Source: Macrolepiota albuminosa | Lineage: Eukaryota > Basidiomycota > Agaricomycetes > Agaricales > Agaricaceae | DNA length: 64,000 nt | Assembly (NCBI GenBank): GCA_027475525.1 | Contig: JAMWFC010000091.1 | Location: 929,861 to 993,860 of the forward strand | Direction: 5' to 3' | Shown here: positions 31,800 through 44,752 of the stretch, in pieces | Position numbering within the stretch: position 1 is the first letter of the stretch | Layout: every line of letters begins with the position of its first letter | Program-made: the position numbers and the translations under genes | The notes under the pieces: model-generated | What the model was told of the DNA's origin: nothing | Seen by the model: only the letters and a program-made list of their open reading frames with translations | Database searches by the model: none

Positions 31800-33614
31800 T
31801 TATAGTCAATACATTCTCAGTCTACTTTAGTAAGGTTGTTTCTAGCCAAATCTACTGTTAGGCCTGTTCTTCTGACAGTCTCTTTTGTTCAGCTTGTTCC
31901 AATGCATCATTTTCCACTCTCATCTATCAACAAGGTAGCTTTGCGTCAACATTGAGCCTCTGCTCAATGTCCAACTTATTAGGCAACTTGGTCAGTTCTG
32001 ACATATCTCTTGCAGTCAAGTGATCTCCACTTTCTTCTGCATCTGAGATGTCTTTACAAGAGTCTCCCTTTTCAAAGGGTCTCCAGGCTCTCTTGGCTCC
32101 AGGATGCTTTGGATATTATAGCTAGGTCCACCTCTGTCTTGAGGGTTCTAAGTTTCCACCTCAGTGCTCTGGATAGTCCTGGCCTGCGATCTGGCTGCTC
32201 TAGTTTCACAACATTCAATCCAGCTCTTATCTCCTAGCCAGTAGCTACAGCTGCTAGGTTCCATGTCTGTAGGAAATATTTTAGTTGATCAGACTGTCCA
32301 AAATCTATTTGAAGTGAGCCTTGTCTGTGGTAGTTAAGTTTTTTCTAAGACTTTATGAGTTCAAAATATGTAACATGAGCCAGCCAGATTCTTGAATTAT
32401 GGCACACTGATTGAGTTTCATGATAAAAACTGTTAGAGCTTCTCAACAGTTGCAGCTGTGAGATTCATCAAGGCTTGGCAACAGCCATGTGAGCAAATGC
32501 TGCGGAGTTCAGGAGAACAAGTAGAGTCCTTTTGCCTATTGCCATGGCTTTCTCAATAACAAAGCCATAGAATGAACAGATGATAACTACATCTATGATG
32601 GGCACTTGCCAGGAGCCAACTATCTGGTTTTGAGCAATAAGGCCAGCAAAAGATCTGTCTCCTAGTAATAAGAAATGACTTGGAGCTGATAAAGAGAAGA
32701 TGGAGGACTGATTAATCGCAGTGTTCAGACAGTCAGAAGGCAAGCTTATATATATTGGGTAGATACTTAGAGAAGGATGGGTCACATATAATCTTGAGCA
32801 GATTTGTGGATAACATCTGTTCTCAATAATTTGGATGGCTTGCTAAGTAATATTGATATCTTAAGATGAATGACAAGGTACAGACAATGGTTGAAATATC
32901 TGTAAAAAATGTCTTCAAAAAAGAAGTTGCATAGTTGAATGCAGTACATGATTGTATTTTGTTGATGCTGTCAGGTGTCTGAGTGAAGGTAGCTTCTACA
33001 GAGGTAGAATTGTATTGCACATTGGATAATTCTGGGGGCATGTAGCATGGCTGCAGTAATCCATCTGCTAGATAGTTGAAGGAATATTCCTGTTGAATGG
33101 AGATTGTGCAAGTAGAAGGCTGAGGGTCATATAGAAAAGAAATCACCATACTTTGTTTCTTTGCATAATAAGTTTTGGTTTTATTAACAAACCTCATATC
33201 TGAGAATTAGTACTTTCTTTTTCAATGAATTATGTGACTGTGATACCTTGAGTACTAGTCAATCTTTTCTAACCAGAGAAGGTTTTGAAATATACAGCAA
33301 TGTCAAGGCCAGTAGCATTAAAAAATAATAGTAACATTTCAGCTACAGAACAAAAGAAAGGATCAGTGTTATCTAGATAGAGTACAAGGTAGCTCAAACA
33401 CTCTTATCAATATTGGGTAACTTGAATCTTAAATTCTGGTTTGTTGCCCCCATATTTGATTATTTCATGTTCACACACTATGTATATTGTTACTGAGCAG
33501 TACTGTAGACCTTTGCTGACTACAGACACAGTACGCAACTCTAGGTTAACAGTAAGTTTACAAGATACAGAGACTTGCTAGCTCTGAGTAGAAAGCTTTT
33601 CCTTCTGTTACTAT
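31800..33614. other. Decayed region without a recognised gene
   Basis: Minus-strand frames at 32785-32468 (GGDRSFAGLIAQ-like text, VIEKAMAIGKRTLLVLLNSA), 33197-32823, and a charged stretch near 32050-31900 (RDMSELTKLPNKLDIEQRLN) read like protein with stops, but I cannot assign them. They may be the far 3' part of element D or unrelated old genes. Confidence 0.35.
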
Positions 33615-36600
33615 GCGGGGGCCCTGATTAGAGACAATATCATTGGAGAGCCCCCTGCTTAGAGAACACATGCTCCAGGAAGAGTTGGGCAAAGCCTGGG
33701 GTATTATTGGTGGTTTGCTTTGTAAGTTAGCACATAATGACAAGAATGGTGTCAAAGCCCTCCAATTCCAGAAGCTCAATGATGTGATCCATGGAGATGG
33801 AGGACCATAAGTGCTGTCCAATAGGTAGGGGTTTGAGCAGTTTGCAGAGCTGGTGTCAGAGAACTTGGGCCCAGAGGCATGATTTGTAGGCTCAGACGTA
33901 CCAGATGACATCCTTCTTCATTCCTGGCCAAAAGTAAGTGCAGAAGATGAGTTGGAGTGTCTTATGTATTCCTGAATATTCCTTAAGCTTGTGATTGTGA
34001 TGTTGTCAAAGGATGTTGAAATCAGGAGCGTAGATGCAGCTATTGTGGAGGAGCATTTTGCCATCAGAGGAGATGGTGAAGGAGGGGTTGGATAGTGGTC
34101 CATTGGGGATAGAGTCCTAGAGGTTGTGCCAGGTGAAGTAGTTGTCCTGGAAAGAGTCTCAGATTTGTTTCAGAGTCTCTTCTTTGTTTAATATTAGCAC
34201 CACATTTAAATGCTTGGGAGGGATTACCATGCAATGGTTGAAGACATTCCATTGCACCTTAAAAAAGAACTTCTTGGAGTAGATGTCTGGCCATCAAGTA
34301 AGGGTGTCTGGTTTGGCTCTGAGTCATCTGGGGTGGTAGTGGATTGTAAAGTTGTATTCAGAGAGAACTTTGGACTATTGAGCCTGTTGGCAACCAAGGA
34401 GCTTGGTGGTCATGAAGTACTGGAGGTTGTTGTGATCTGAGTACACTTGAACCTGGTGAGGGGTGCCCTTAAGGTAGTGTTGAAATCACCTGTTGCATGC
34501 ATTCCACTATCCACTATGATCATTATTCTACTCCAAGTTCATTCTATCACATGTATATAGTTTTCCAGCAGTATATAAACTGTAGATAGATCACCTGAAG
34601 TCCTTAATTTTTCTGACTTTGGACTTCAGGTTAGTAGTACTTTACTTTGCTCAATACACTCTTTCTTGACTTTGGACTTCAGCTTTAGTAATAGTTTCTG
34701 TCCCCTGTGCTTTGCCTGTCTTCAACAGGTAGGCCTGCCATTGTTTGAAGGCTTTGACAATTGCAAGGAGTTTCTTATCGTAAATGTTATAGTTGAGTTT
34801 GGCTTGATTGCATGTAGAAGGCTATAGGTTGGAGCTCTTAATTGTCTGGTTCCATCTGTGAGAGAATGCCGGTGATGGCATAGTTAGACGTGTTGCACTC
34901 TAGGACAACCAGAAGGGCAGAGTTATAGTGCTAGAAGATTGGAGCTGATGTAAAGGCTTCTCTAAGTAATGAGAACACACTTTGGCACTTATTGTCCCAA
35001 CTCTAGGAGGTGTCCTTCTGAGTCAGCTAGTTGAGGGATTTAGTAATGCTGGAGTAGTTGTCGATGAATTGGCAGTACAAGTTTGCAAAGCCAAGGAAGG
35101 ATTGTACCTTCTTAACATTTTTTGGAGAGGGCCAGTTGAGAATGGCTTTAACCTTTGCAGGGTCTATGCAGACTCTCTCTGGGATGACGATGACACTAAG
35201 ATATTTGACTTCTATGGTGTAAAATGAGCACTTTCTGGTTTTGCATGTAGATTGTAGTTCCAGAGTTGTTTGAGGATCTGTCAGACATGAATTTGGTGTT
35301 TGTCAAGGAAATCAGAGTAAATCAGGATGTTGTCGAGGTATATAATAACAAGGATGTTGTTCATGTCATAGAAGATGTTGTTTATAAAATACTGGAAGAT
35401 TGCAGGAGAGTTACTCATACTGAAGGGCATTACTAGGTATTTGAAAAGGCAATAGCAGGTATGAAAGGCAGTCTTCCATTGTGTTTTGGAGCAATTTAGA
35501 CGTTGTTATGATTAGAGTGGAGGTCAATTTTTGAATAGATCTTGGCTTTTTAGAGGCGATCAACTAGATCTCTGATAAGAGGAAGAGGGTATTTTAGTTC
35601 TTCTTGGTGATTTTATTCAGTTCCTGGTAGTCTACACAGACTCAGAGGGACTCATCCTTCTTCTTAGCAAAGAGGACCAGTGCTCTGATGGCAGAGATCA
35701 AAGCATGGATGGATTCCTTACCTAGCATGTCATCAAGGTAGTCTTTGAGTGCATGGAGCTCAACCTCAGACATGTTGTAGACTTTGCCAAGCAGGGGGTT
35801 TGTGCTGTCCTTGAGATTAATTTAGTAGTCATATAGTTTGTGTGGAAGGAGGTCTTTGGTACTACCCTCAGAGAAGATATCAGCAAACTCATGATATTCA
35901 AAGAGAACAACTTTGATAAGAATAGTGGTTTGAAGAGCGTGCTAGGATCAGGACAGGGTTGGGGTGCAGGCCAATGATTTTGAGCATGGTAGTGGGGTCC
36001 TTTGTAATAGTTTTGAGGGACATTTGAGAAAAATTCAATCGAGTCCCTGCGAGGGAATACAGAATATTCAGGGCTGTTCAGAGTTTGAGGGTAGAGGTAG
36101 ATGGCAGCAGCAAGGCAGGCCCTGGTGGTAGAAAAGGTCATGGTGAGGTCCTCCCAGCAGATGTGGGGTTCATCTCTTGCAGCCAGGGGAGTTCCAGGAC
36201 AATAGGGGTTATTTCAGGGAGTTGTGTAACCAGGAAGTTGGCTGGGAACATCACACTACTGTCAAGGGTCATAGTGGTAGTGTGGCTCTTCATAACAGGC
36301 CTGGATATTGCATCGTTCCTGTTAAACAGCCAGAGTTCAAGAGGCTTTCCAAGTTTGGTATAAGGAAGATTGAGGTGGTCATTAATAAACATTCTAGTGG
36401 TCTTGCTGTCAATGAGGGCAGGAAGAGACTTGGAGGTGGCGCCAAGGCACACATAGATTATGAAGGACCAAATGAACCAATATTGGAGGTTGAGGGGCCC
36501 TTCCTGGAGTGCTAGAGGCTTTTTGGACTTATTGTAGAGGGTGGGCTCAAAGGGGATGGTCTTCTGGGCTGCGCCATGGTTGAGAGTAAGAGAGTGAGAG

Positions 36601-36709
36601 CCTTCTAGTCAATTGGGGATTCATGGTGTATAGCCATGAAAGTCCAAGGACAAGAGAGGCAGCAGCATGAAGTTTAGTGACCAGGAGCTGGAGAGTCTGG
36701 CGATGGCTG
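33615..36709 (-). pseudogene. Element D protease, RT, RNase H and integrase start
   Basis: Minus strand from 36709: end of the first protease domain (TKLHAAASLVLGLSWL), then the second (LPALIDSKTTRMFINDHLNL, DSG changed to DSK; PANFLVTQLPEITPIVLELP). RT follows at about 35800-35200, RNase H at about 35200-34350, and the integrase finger and core at 34200-33615 (FAQLFLEHVFS, DIVSNQGP), where homology ends. Frames are broken many times. The two protease domains show that the tandem arrangement predates this copy. Confidence 0.82.
34478..34727 (+). repeat. Copia-2 solo LTR with TSD
   Basis: TGTTGAAATC at 34478 to CTTCAACA at 34727, 250 bp, flanked by a perfect duplication GGTAG (34473-34477, 34728-34732). 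Inserted in the RNase H part of element D. Confidence 0.95.
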
Positions 36710-36909
36710 TGTAATGAAGTTACAGCTTTTGTGAGCTTAGGATCACACTGCACAGAATCAGACCAGTGCAGTCTGACAATGTAGTGTAATACAAGAATAA
36801 GCTGCTTAGTAAGCAGCAAAGATAAACTATTTATAATATGTAAATATTAATATTGACTACAAGTAAGTAAAAGCTATGTGGCCAATGCCACATAGCAGAC
36901 TATGCTACA
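36710..36909 (-). repeat. Element C 3' LTR
   Basis: On the plus strand TGTAATGAAG...ATGCTACA, 200 bp, with GTGGCCAATGCCACATAG near its inner end, which is self-complementary (TGTGGC.ATTG.GCCACAT). Compared with the other LTR it has a small insertion near the inner end and lacks an AT-rich expansion. Confidence 0.9.
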
Positions 36910-36962
36910 CACCCCTCAATTAGACTAAACTACAGTCTGGAAGCACTCTGATGGTCAGGCTA

Positions 36963-39900
36963 TCAGTAAGTCAGGGACCTCTGAGAGGCAATTGGAGAGT
37001 CTCCAGGCTCCTGGAATAGATTGGCAGTCACGTTGTCTATATCGTAGTCGAGGAGTTCATCCTCAGGTGTATGCTCATGGGAAGTGCCTGATGGCCCTGC
37101 TACAGGCAGTGAATTGTCATAGTCCCATAGAGAGGACAGGGTAAGAGAGCAGTCAAATGCCAGCCCCAGAGTAGGTGGTTGGAGATCAGGAAGATCCCCA
37201 TCATCAGATGGGTACTGACTGGCACATCCAGAGCTCGTGGGCATGAATGTCTTGCCCAATGAGAGGATACATCCCCTTCATAAATGCATCATCATAGGCA
37301 CGATGGCTCTCCTGCTGCTGGAGCATCAGGTGCTGGTGATTGCCAATGGTGGCCTTGCGCCACTCATCCTACTGAGCCAGGAACTGAGGTGTCCTGTAAT
37401 GGTCAAGACATTGCAGCCTCTTGTTGTTGATGGCGGCCACCTTATTGTAGAGCCAGCCAGTTGTTGCTGAAGAATATGTGGGCCAAGTAGGTGACTCCAT
37501 AGATGTAAGCATGGTCAACCCAGCTGACTGGGATTTGGTTGTGAAGAAAGATGTGTAACACCTCCGAAGTGGTAAAGACGGAAGCTGATGCTTCTGGGAT
37601 GTCCACAGTCCAAGCCTCAAAATTCAGGTTATCAGTGTGAAGGGGCACAAAGGCTTGCCCTGTAGCCGCCTCATATTCAGCAACGGCCTCTTTGTAGAGG
37701 CCTGGTTATGCGAAGACATAAGCCAGGTACTTGTGCACTGTGCCGACGAGGGCCAGTCTCCCACTTTCCTTGCAGCGATAAATCCATGAAGGAACAATCA
37801 TCCACAGGACTTACTTTCTCCTGCTCCTCAGGACTTGTGAAGGGTACCGTAATAGTTTTGTACAGGGCCTCATTGAGTAAGTGAGACATGGCTCTATCTC
37901 TGGCAGTAGGTTGGCAGTTCAAAGTCACCCATTTGAATTTGTTGAGCAGGAGATAGCCCAACTAACGCTGATGAATCAGCATAAACTGGTTGTTCACCAG
38001 TAAATGGAGCCTGCAAAGCTCTTGAGGACTGCGGGGAAACCCACAAGGTGCAACTTGGTACACCTTACTGTTGTGGGGCATCTGCATGGCATTGCCCTCT
38101 TTGTCGGCCTTAAAGGCCCTGGCTGCATGGGCTTCTTGCCCGACAAAAATAGTGTTGGTCACTGGTGACCAATAGAATTGGGGAGACAACTCTGCATCAA
38201 AGAATGAGTTCTGGTGCTCAATTGTGTAATCACAATAGATCACAACACTGAGCGCATCAGGAATGCACCCGGTTTTGTCTTTAAGGAGGGCAGCTCCTCA
38301 CTTGGCTCTATTTTGCACCTGATGGTCCATCTTGGCCCATCAATTACTGTTGCACTGTTTGCATGCCATACGTTGTGCTGCCGTCTTGTATGGCACAGGG
38401 GATTCCATTTGAGCCTCTTCAGGCTCCTCATACCAGTTGTCATTGGAGGGCAGAAATGGCAGCCTCTCTGAAACAGTCGTCTCTGAACGTGGGTCCATCA
38501 CCCACACACATCAAGGGTATCAGGCTGGTGGGCCGTCTACCAATATTGCAGGTAAGAAGGGGGATGTTAGCCTCTGGGGCCCCTTTCAGGACGTTCTTGG
38601 GGAAGTGCACGTTGATGCATGCATGCCCTTTCAGATGCTTACCCTGACAATCCTTTCAAGGTTGCAAGGCCTTAGCCTCAGTAGAGCATGTACTGACGTC
38701 CTGGGAACTCTGAGCGGCTGATAGAGCAAGGAGATCAGTTTTGTGCTGAGCATGTATGTGATGCATGTCGTCTCTATCATCTGGCTAATGAGGACAACGG
38801 CCTTCATGTCATGGAGAAATGACGACTCTGTGGGTACGTCATATCCATTGTCCCTGCAAACAGGGGGATTCCCAGGGTAAGGGACTTAGTCTGGAGATCA
38901 GATGAAGTCAAAAGAATTAAAGGAATGAAGTCGAGTTGAGAACCGGGGGTTCTAGGGCAAGACCTAGTTAGTGAAGTTTAAGTTGCGAAGTGCATACCAA
39001 TCTTAGGAGCACATGAACAAGTTGAGCATGCCAGTCAAAGCGTGCCAGTCAAGCATGCCAGTCAGTGCGTACCAGTCAATCAAAGGGCATGCAAGCAATC
39101 AAATGTAATATCAAGACTAGCATATGACAAGTGGGTAGCTACTTTTAAATACCGGGGATGGCTGCTCCAGGTTCCTGAGGGGTTGTCTGGGGCAGTTCCA
39201 GGATTTAGTGGGCGGTAGTGGAAGTGGGGGAAACTATATATCAGGGCACGTGATCAATTGGTGCGGAAAGGTGTCATGATGTATGATGGCCAGAGTAGTT
39301 GGCATGATCCAGTCATCGGCACATGCTGGTGGGTTGTTCCAGGGTTTGTGTGGCGGGGCTGTCAGGGGGTGCAGCGTGATGGCAGGGCTCAATGTGCATG
39401 ATGGCGGTGGGGGCGGTCCTGATGGCAAGATTCATGTTTATGTTGTGGAGTTGGTGGAGGGGCTCTGGATGTGGCTCTGGGGGTGTCCCAGGGTGGTTCC
39501 AAGTGGGAGGGGTTGTGACAGGCATCTCCAGCCGTTGTAACAAGGAGAGCCTGGCCAGGCTTTCTGTCAGCGCATCGGCCAGAGATTTACTGCTTTGTTC
39601 TGTATTGAGAGCTTCTGTGCTCTCACTGGCAGTCTTTGCCATTATGAGGGATGACCTCCACCCCTTGGAATGGTTGGCTGGCAATGTGGCTGCCTGGGAG
39701 GTTGATTTTCCTCCCTCGGTGGGCACCTCATACAAGGCACTATACTGGGGCATTGCACCCCAAGCTCCTATCCAACCCAGGGAGTACAGCATCATTACAG
39801 GCACACCACCCATGCCAGGGTAGTGCACCAGGGCGGTAAACTGGGGCAAAGGATGTGCTCCCATTGCCCTCCTTGCCATTATGGGGGCAAGCTGCCTCCA

Positions 39901-40272
39901 TCCTGGCACTGATTGGGGGCTAAATAGCCCCCCATACTGATGTTGCTGGGATTGGCCCTCAGCGTGATGTGGCGCATAAGTGCCCGCTACTGGTTGTTGG
40001 GGCTGATAGCTACTCATAGGTGCATTTTGGAGCATAAAGTTGCCCTGCATAAGCTGGTATAGCTGATAGCCACTAATTACCGCCTGCTGCTGCAAGTAGC
40101 CTGCCACTGGTTGTTGCTGCTGCTGTGGGAAGCCCACAGCCTGTTGTGATTGTCCCCACTAGAGTGCATTTTAGGTCAGTGGAGGAGCCATCTGCCCCCT
40201 CCTCCAGCCGATGGTAAGATCAACGGTGCAAACTCAAGCTGCTGCTGCTGCTGCTGAATATCTTGGTCCATG
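36963..40272 (-). pseudogene. Element C accessory gene downstream of pol, unrecognised
   Basis: An ATG at 40272 opens MDQDIQQQQQQLEF, followed by a Gln/Tyr-rich stretch (40137-39600: PQQQQQPVAGYLQQQ, SQQHQYGGLFSP), then SKSLADALTESLARLSLLQR. A truncated gypsy LTR (38855-39520) follows, then more minus-strand coding scraps: SLKTKPGAFLMRSVL near 38280, LNFEAWTVDIPEAS near 37620, and an acidic C-terminal part 37259-36963 (PEDELLDYDIDNVTANLF). It is on the same strand as pol. I do not recognise the family. It could be a captured host gene or an envelope-position accessory protein; no signal peptide or membrane segment is evident. Confidence 0.55.
38855..39520 (-). repeat. Truncated gypsy LTR (A type) inside element C
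   Basis: The plus strand ends GGGGTTGTGACA at 39520 (complement of TGTCACAACCCC). It can be followed inward to GCAAACAGGGGGA near 38855, where the last 140 or so bases of the LTR are missing. It contains TAATATCAAGACTAG near 39108. No target duplication is seen, so it was probably cut by a deletion. Confidence 0.8.
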
Positions 40273-40389
40273 GGCGATGTGTCTATGGTTGAGGAAAGGA
40301 AGGAAAAAAAGAAATTTTGAATTTTAGATGTGTCTCAGCCACAGCTGCTAACCAACTCAGCCAAGCCGCAATCGGCACTGCTGATCAAA

Positions 40390-42735
40390 TTAAGTGCTGG
40401 CACACTTACCTAACTGATATGGGCGCTTAATGCCCTTCAACTCCAAGTAACAGTCAAGTGCTGCCAGCTTGGAGCAATGGGAGTATGGCATGTTGTATTC
40501 CCAAGAGACCATCATACCTCAAACTTGAACGTATTCCACTCAGTCCACTGGTGCCCTATGATGCACTCAACAAACCATTCATCATTGTCTCATGCCCCAA
40601 AGTCATAGGGGCCCAGGGTCGCCCTGTTAGGGAATAACGCATTGTCTGATGCGCTATTATGGTTGCAACAGCAACACATGGAACTTTGGAATGATTCATC
40701 ATTCCTGTAATGCCTGAGGCAGCTCCAGCACATAGTTGGAGGTACTTGGCTCTGTGTCTAGCATGCGGTATGGGCCTACTCATTTTGGGCATAGTTTACT
40801 AGCCCATCCCTTTGGAAGCCTCAGGTTACGCATTGACAGATAGACCAATGCTTCTACTGATATTGGCAGGTCCATTTGCCTGTGGTGATTTTCTTTGCCT
40901 GAAAGACTCATGTCTCAATGATGGCATCATGCAACACTGCAATATTCTCCAGGGCCTGCCTGGCGAACTCGACTACGCCCCAGCAGGCCACCACATCCGC
41001 ACAAATTTCGTGCAGCATGGAGGGCAAGTACCCTCCATTAAGCTCAAATGACACATACCCTGTTGTTTCTGAGTGTCACGACCCCTCCTCTCTCAGTCCA
41101 CCCTGGGACACCCCCAGAACCCTCTCTCTGACCCCACAAACATGCCCCACCATCACACGCATCAAAGGCCACCATCACCTGGCACCCCTGGCAACTCCGC
41201 ATCACAGAGACCCTGGGATCAACCACCATCAACCATGATCAATGATCAGATCATGCTACCTGCTTCTGGGCCCTCATGCATCACGCATCACAACTCCCTC
41301 CACACCAATTGATCATGCGCCCCACATGTGTGATCCCGGTATACAGTTCCTCTCCTGCTACTCAATGCCTCCTGGAACTTATCCCAGACACTCCAGAATT
41401 CCAGAGACTCAGACTCGGCCCCATAGTATTTATAGCGTAGTTCCCTGTTGTATTTGCTAGTCTTGATACTACATTTGATTGTTTGCGTGCCCTTTGATTG
41501 ACTGGTATGCACTGACTAACACACTTGTCTGGCATGCTCAACTTGTTCGCATGCTCTTAAGACTGGTACGCACTTCGCGACTTAAGCTTCACTAACCAGG
41601 TCTCATCCTAGAACCCCCAGCTCTCAACTCGACTTCATCCTCTCAATTCCTTCGACTTCATCCGATCCTCGGACTAAGTCCCTTATCCTGGAAATCCCCC
41701 TGTTTGCGTCTTGAACTCCGGAGCTCAGTCCAGAGTTCCAGACACCAAGTATCCATAGATCAAGTCCGCCTTGTAAGGGCATTGCTTTTCCAGAAAGCCC
41801 CTGATTCAGCGGAACCTTACACTGAGATACTTGCATTAATTGCAAACTCAGTAAGTGGGCACCAGTCCACCTAGTTGCATTGATCAATGTGAATGACTGC
41901 CCTCAGGATCTGGCCTATACTGTGGTTGGCCTGCTTAGTCTGCCCATCCGTCTGAGGATAGAATGAAGTCAACATAAGAAGTCTAGCTCCTAACAGCTTG
42001 TGGAGTTCCCTCCACCATTGCGACATGAACTTTGAGTCATGGTCACTCACGATGGTACTAGGCAGCCCATGCAGCCTAACAATTTCTCTGAGGTAGATCC
42101 ACAACAGCTCCTTAGCCATCAGTGTAGTTTGCACCAGTATAAGGTGCACCATGCTCATCATGTGGCATATCACCACCCAGAGGTAATCAAATCCTCTAGA
42201 CTTGGGAAAGGGACCTACAAAGTCCATTCCAATAGAATCTCAAAGTTTTACCAGCACGGATAGCTGGTGTAGCTTCCCGGCAGGAGATTCAGGGGGCAAC
42301 TTCGTCCTCTGACATGCTGCACATGATGCGCAGAACTTGGTAACCTCTTGGGCCATACATGGCCACCAATACCATCTATGGATGGATGTATCCCAACGTC
42401 TGTGTGGCACCGAAGTGCCCCAACAGTGCATGGACCTGGTCCAGCACTCACATCACAATAGTTTGCATATGGGGAAGGCAAACCACTGCCACTCCTTGAC
42501 AGTTTTCCATCATGATTAGTCCACCAGACCCCTGCCTGAAACGAGGGTGGTCGTCAGGATTGGTGACTATCTCAGTGAAGAGAGAGTCATGTCCATACTC
42601 CCACACCACTTCCATGCAGAAGTTGTCATTGCCCAGGCTAGGGGGCTGCAATGAAGGCAATTCGCCTTCTAGCATCTCAGCAAGAGTAAAGAGTCTATTG
42701 GGGTGCTCAGGTTTCCCAGGTAACGCTACTTCCAT
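40390..42735 (-). pseudogene. Element C integrase and chromodomain-like tail, split by a solo LTR
   Basis: From 42735 down: end of RNase H linker (GKPEHPNRLFTLAEMLEGEL), H2C2 finger region (42480-42300), core 42227-41871 with D in MDFVGPFPKS, D in TIVSDHDSKF, and Lys at the third position (DGQTKQAN, 41934-41936). After the solo LTR (41074-41821) the text resumes at 41051 (FELNGGYLPSML, EFARQALENIAVLHDAIIET), then VGPYRMLDTEPSTSNYVLEL near 40740 and TEWNTFKFEV near 40530, a chromodomain-like tail, ending in ALDCYLELKGIKRP-like text near 40430. The insertion duplicates CTGAG. Confidence 0.82.
41074..41821 (+). repeat. Gypsy solo LTR (A type) in element C integrase
   Basis: TGTCACGACCCC at 41074 to GGAACCTTACA at 41821, 748 bp, flanked by a perfect duplication CTGAG (41069-41073, 41822-41826). 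Confidence 0.95.
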
Positions 42736-44650
42736 GACTTTATGCTCCTTGAGCAGCTGGGTGGCTACTTCCCACTCTTCAGGTATCTCGACATGTAGTC
42801 AATCCAACGTTGCTGATGCAGCAACAAGTTCACCTGAGTTTTGAAGAACTCAAGCGCCTTGTGTCAGTCATGATATGGATGGAGTATCCTATCAGCTTAT
42901 CCTCCTACTTGAGGAGGGCCTGAAGTATAGCTAGGGTCTCTAGCTCATGCACAGCATAGTTTTGCTAGGCAGTCATGAACTTTTTTGACATGAACCTGCT
43001 AGGCAGCAAGTCTGCCAGCTACTCCCCCGGCCATACATGGCACTGATGCCTGTCTTAGATGCATTGCAAATAAGCCAAATAGGCTTGTCCCGTCTAGGGT
43101 CGATTGGTCAAATAACTGGGGTCTTTGTACAGATCTGTTTGACCATTTTGAAGCACCGCTGGTGCAGCAGCCTCCAGTTGAATGGTGACTTGTTCTGCAT
43201 CATGGCCATAAGTGGCCCAGTATAGGTAGTGACATCGGGCAAGAAGCTCGATATGTAGTTGACAAGGCCAACAAATTGTTGGATGTCATTGTAGTTTTGT
43301 GGTGTGCACCACTTCTGAATGCAGTCGAGCTTGTCCTGATCGGGATGTATACTCTGCTCATCGATGACATGCCCTAAGCAGTCTATACTCTGAGCGTAAA
43401 GCTCATACTTTTTCTACTTCAAGTACAACTTGTACTTGCGTAGTCGTTCAAATATGACTCTGAGGTGCTGCTCATGTTTCTCCATGGAATCTGAATAGAT
43501 GAATATATGATATCATCTAAGTAGACGTGCAAAAAGTGTCCTATCACATCTCGAAAAATAGAGGTCATTAGCCTCTGAAAGATTGCAGGGGCATTACAGT
43601 CCCCAATCTGCATTATATTGCTTGTGAACATGCCCATGATTGATGCAAATACAGTCTTGTGCGAATGCGCACCTGCTCATAGGTGTCAGTAAGGTCAATC
43701 TTTAAGTAATACTTCACTTGAGCCATGTCTTCCCAGATTACCTCCTGATCTAATAAAGAAGTTACATCCTTTATAGTATTATCATTGTGCTGACACACAT
43801 CAAGAGCCATTCAAAGGGTTCCATCCTTCTTTGGAATGCACAATAATGGTGCAGCCTAAGTAGTGGTGCATGGTGACCACCACTGAGCATTCAAATAGCA
43901 ATTAGTTTTATTGCATAATTGCTCCTGGAATGCATGTGGACAGCACGGCAAGTGATACTTGTATTGCTTGCTCTTGTCTATGAGGGTCCCATTGACCATA
44001 TCCCATATCGGCAAATTCTTCTTGCCATTCCATTGCTGATGCAACCAAGGTATATCTTTCTCATGAAGGCTTGTTGCCTTCTGTTTCCCCTTCAGATGCA
44101 CTGGGGGAACTACCTCCACTGTATCTGATGGTGGCTGAGGCTGCGGTGCATATTGCTTGCACATTGCAAGCACCCGAGTAACACTGTCATTGGGTATATG
44201 CAGTCTCAGTGGGGAATCCACTACTGCTGCCTTACAAGCCACAAGGCTTTTCCCCTCACATACAAGTGAATATGCTACAGACACTTTGTCTGACGCTGGC
44301 TGGCAATATGCTGGTGTGATGGTCATCTGTTGCTGGTGCGCATTTCATGCACACGTGGCTGCAACTAGTTCGTTCCACTCCTGCAGCATTCAAGGATCGT
44401 ATGCCCAGTCATACTCGGGAAGGGGAGCTGGTCGCTCCTATAGAGACCATGTCTCCTCACAACATGAGGCTTCTGCCTCTCAGTTGCTGTCCCTCAAGTC
44501 ATCTAACTTGACTTGTGAGGACATAGGTAGGCATACATCCACTGAGTCCTCATGCTGTTTCACCTTTTGCTGGCATTTATCTGGGGGCTTTGCGCCTCAA
44601 TCATCAGGAGCAAGTATTTGCTCATCTCTTATCTTGGAGGATTAATACTT
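42736..44650 (-). pseudogene. Element C reverse transcriptase and RNase H
   Basis: The RT palm is visible on the minus strand: YLKIDLTDTYEQVRIR (catalytic Asp block, 43740-43690), NAPAIFQRLMTSIF, and HVYLDDIIYSS (YLDD, about 43530-43500). Upstream (44326-43856) lies a variable linker (ATSLHEKDIPWLHQQWNG). RNase H is much decayed at 43300-42750. Several stops and frame changes. Confidence 0.8.
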
Positions 44651-44752
44651 CTCCTCGCTCATCATCACCATGTTGTGGTCTGAGCTCAGTCTAGGCATGG
44701 CCTGCACTTCCTCATTCACATCCTCCACTGCTGGCACTTTGTGCTGGCCGAG

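Noticed and set aside
32468..32785. Glycosyltransferase-like pseudogene on the minus strand
   Set aside because: A few residues (VIEKAMAIGKR) suggested it, but no family motif could be followed across the region, so no function was assigned.
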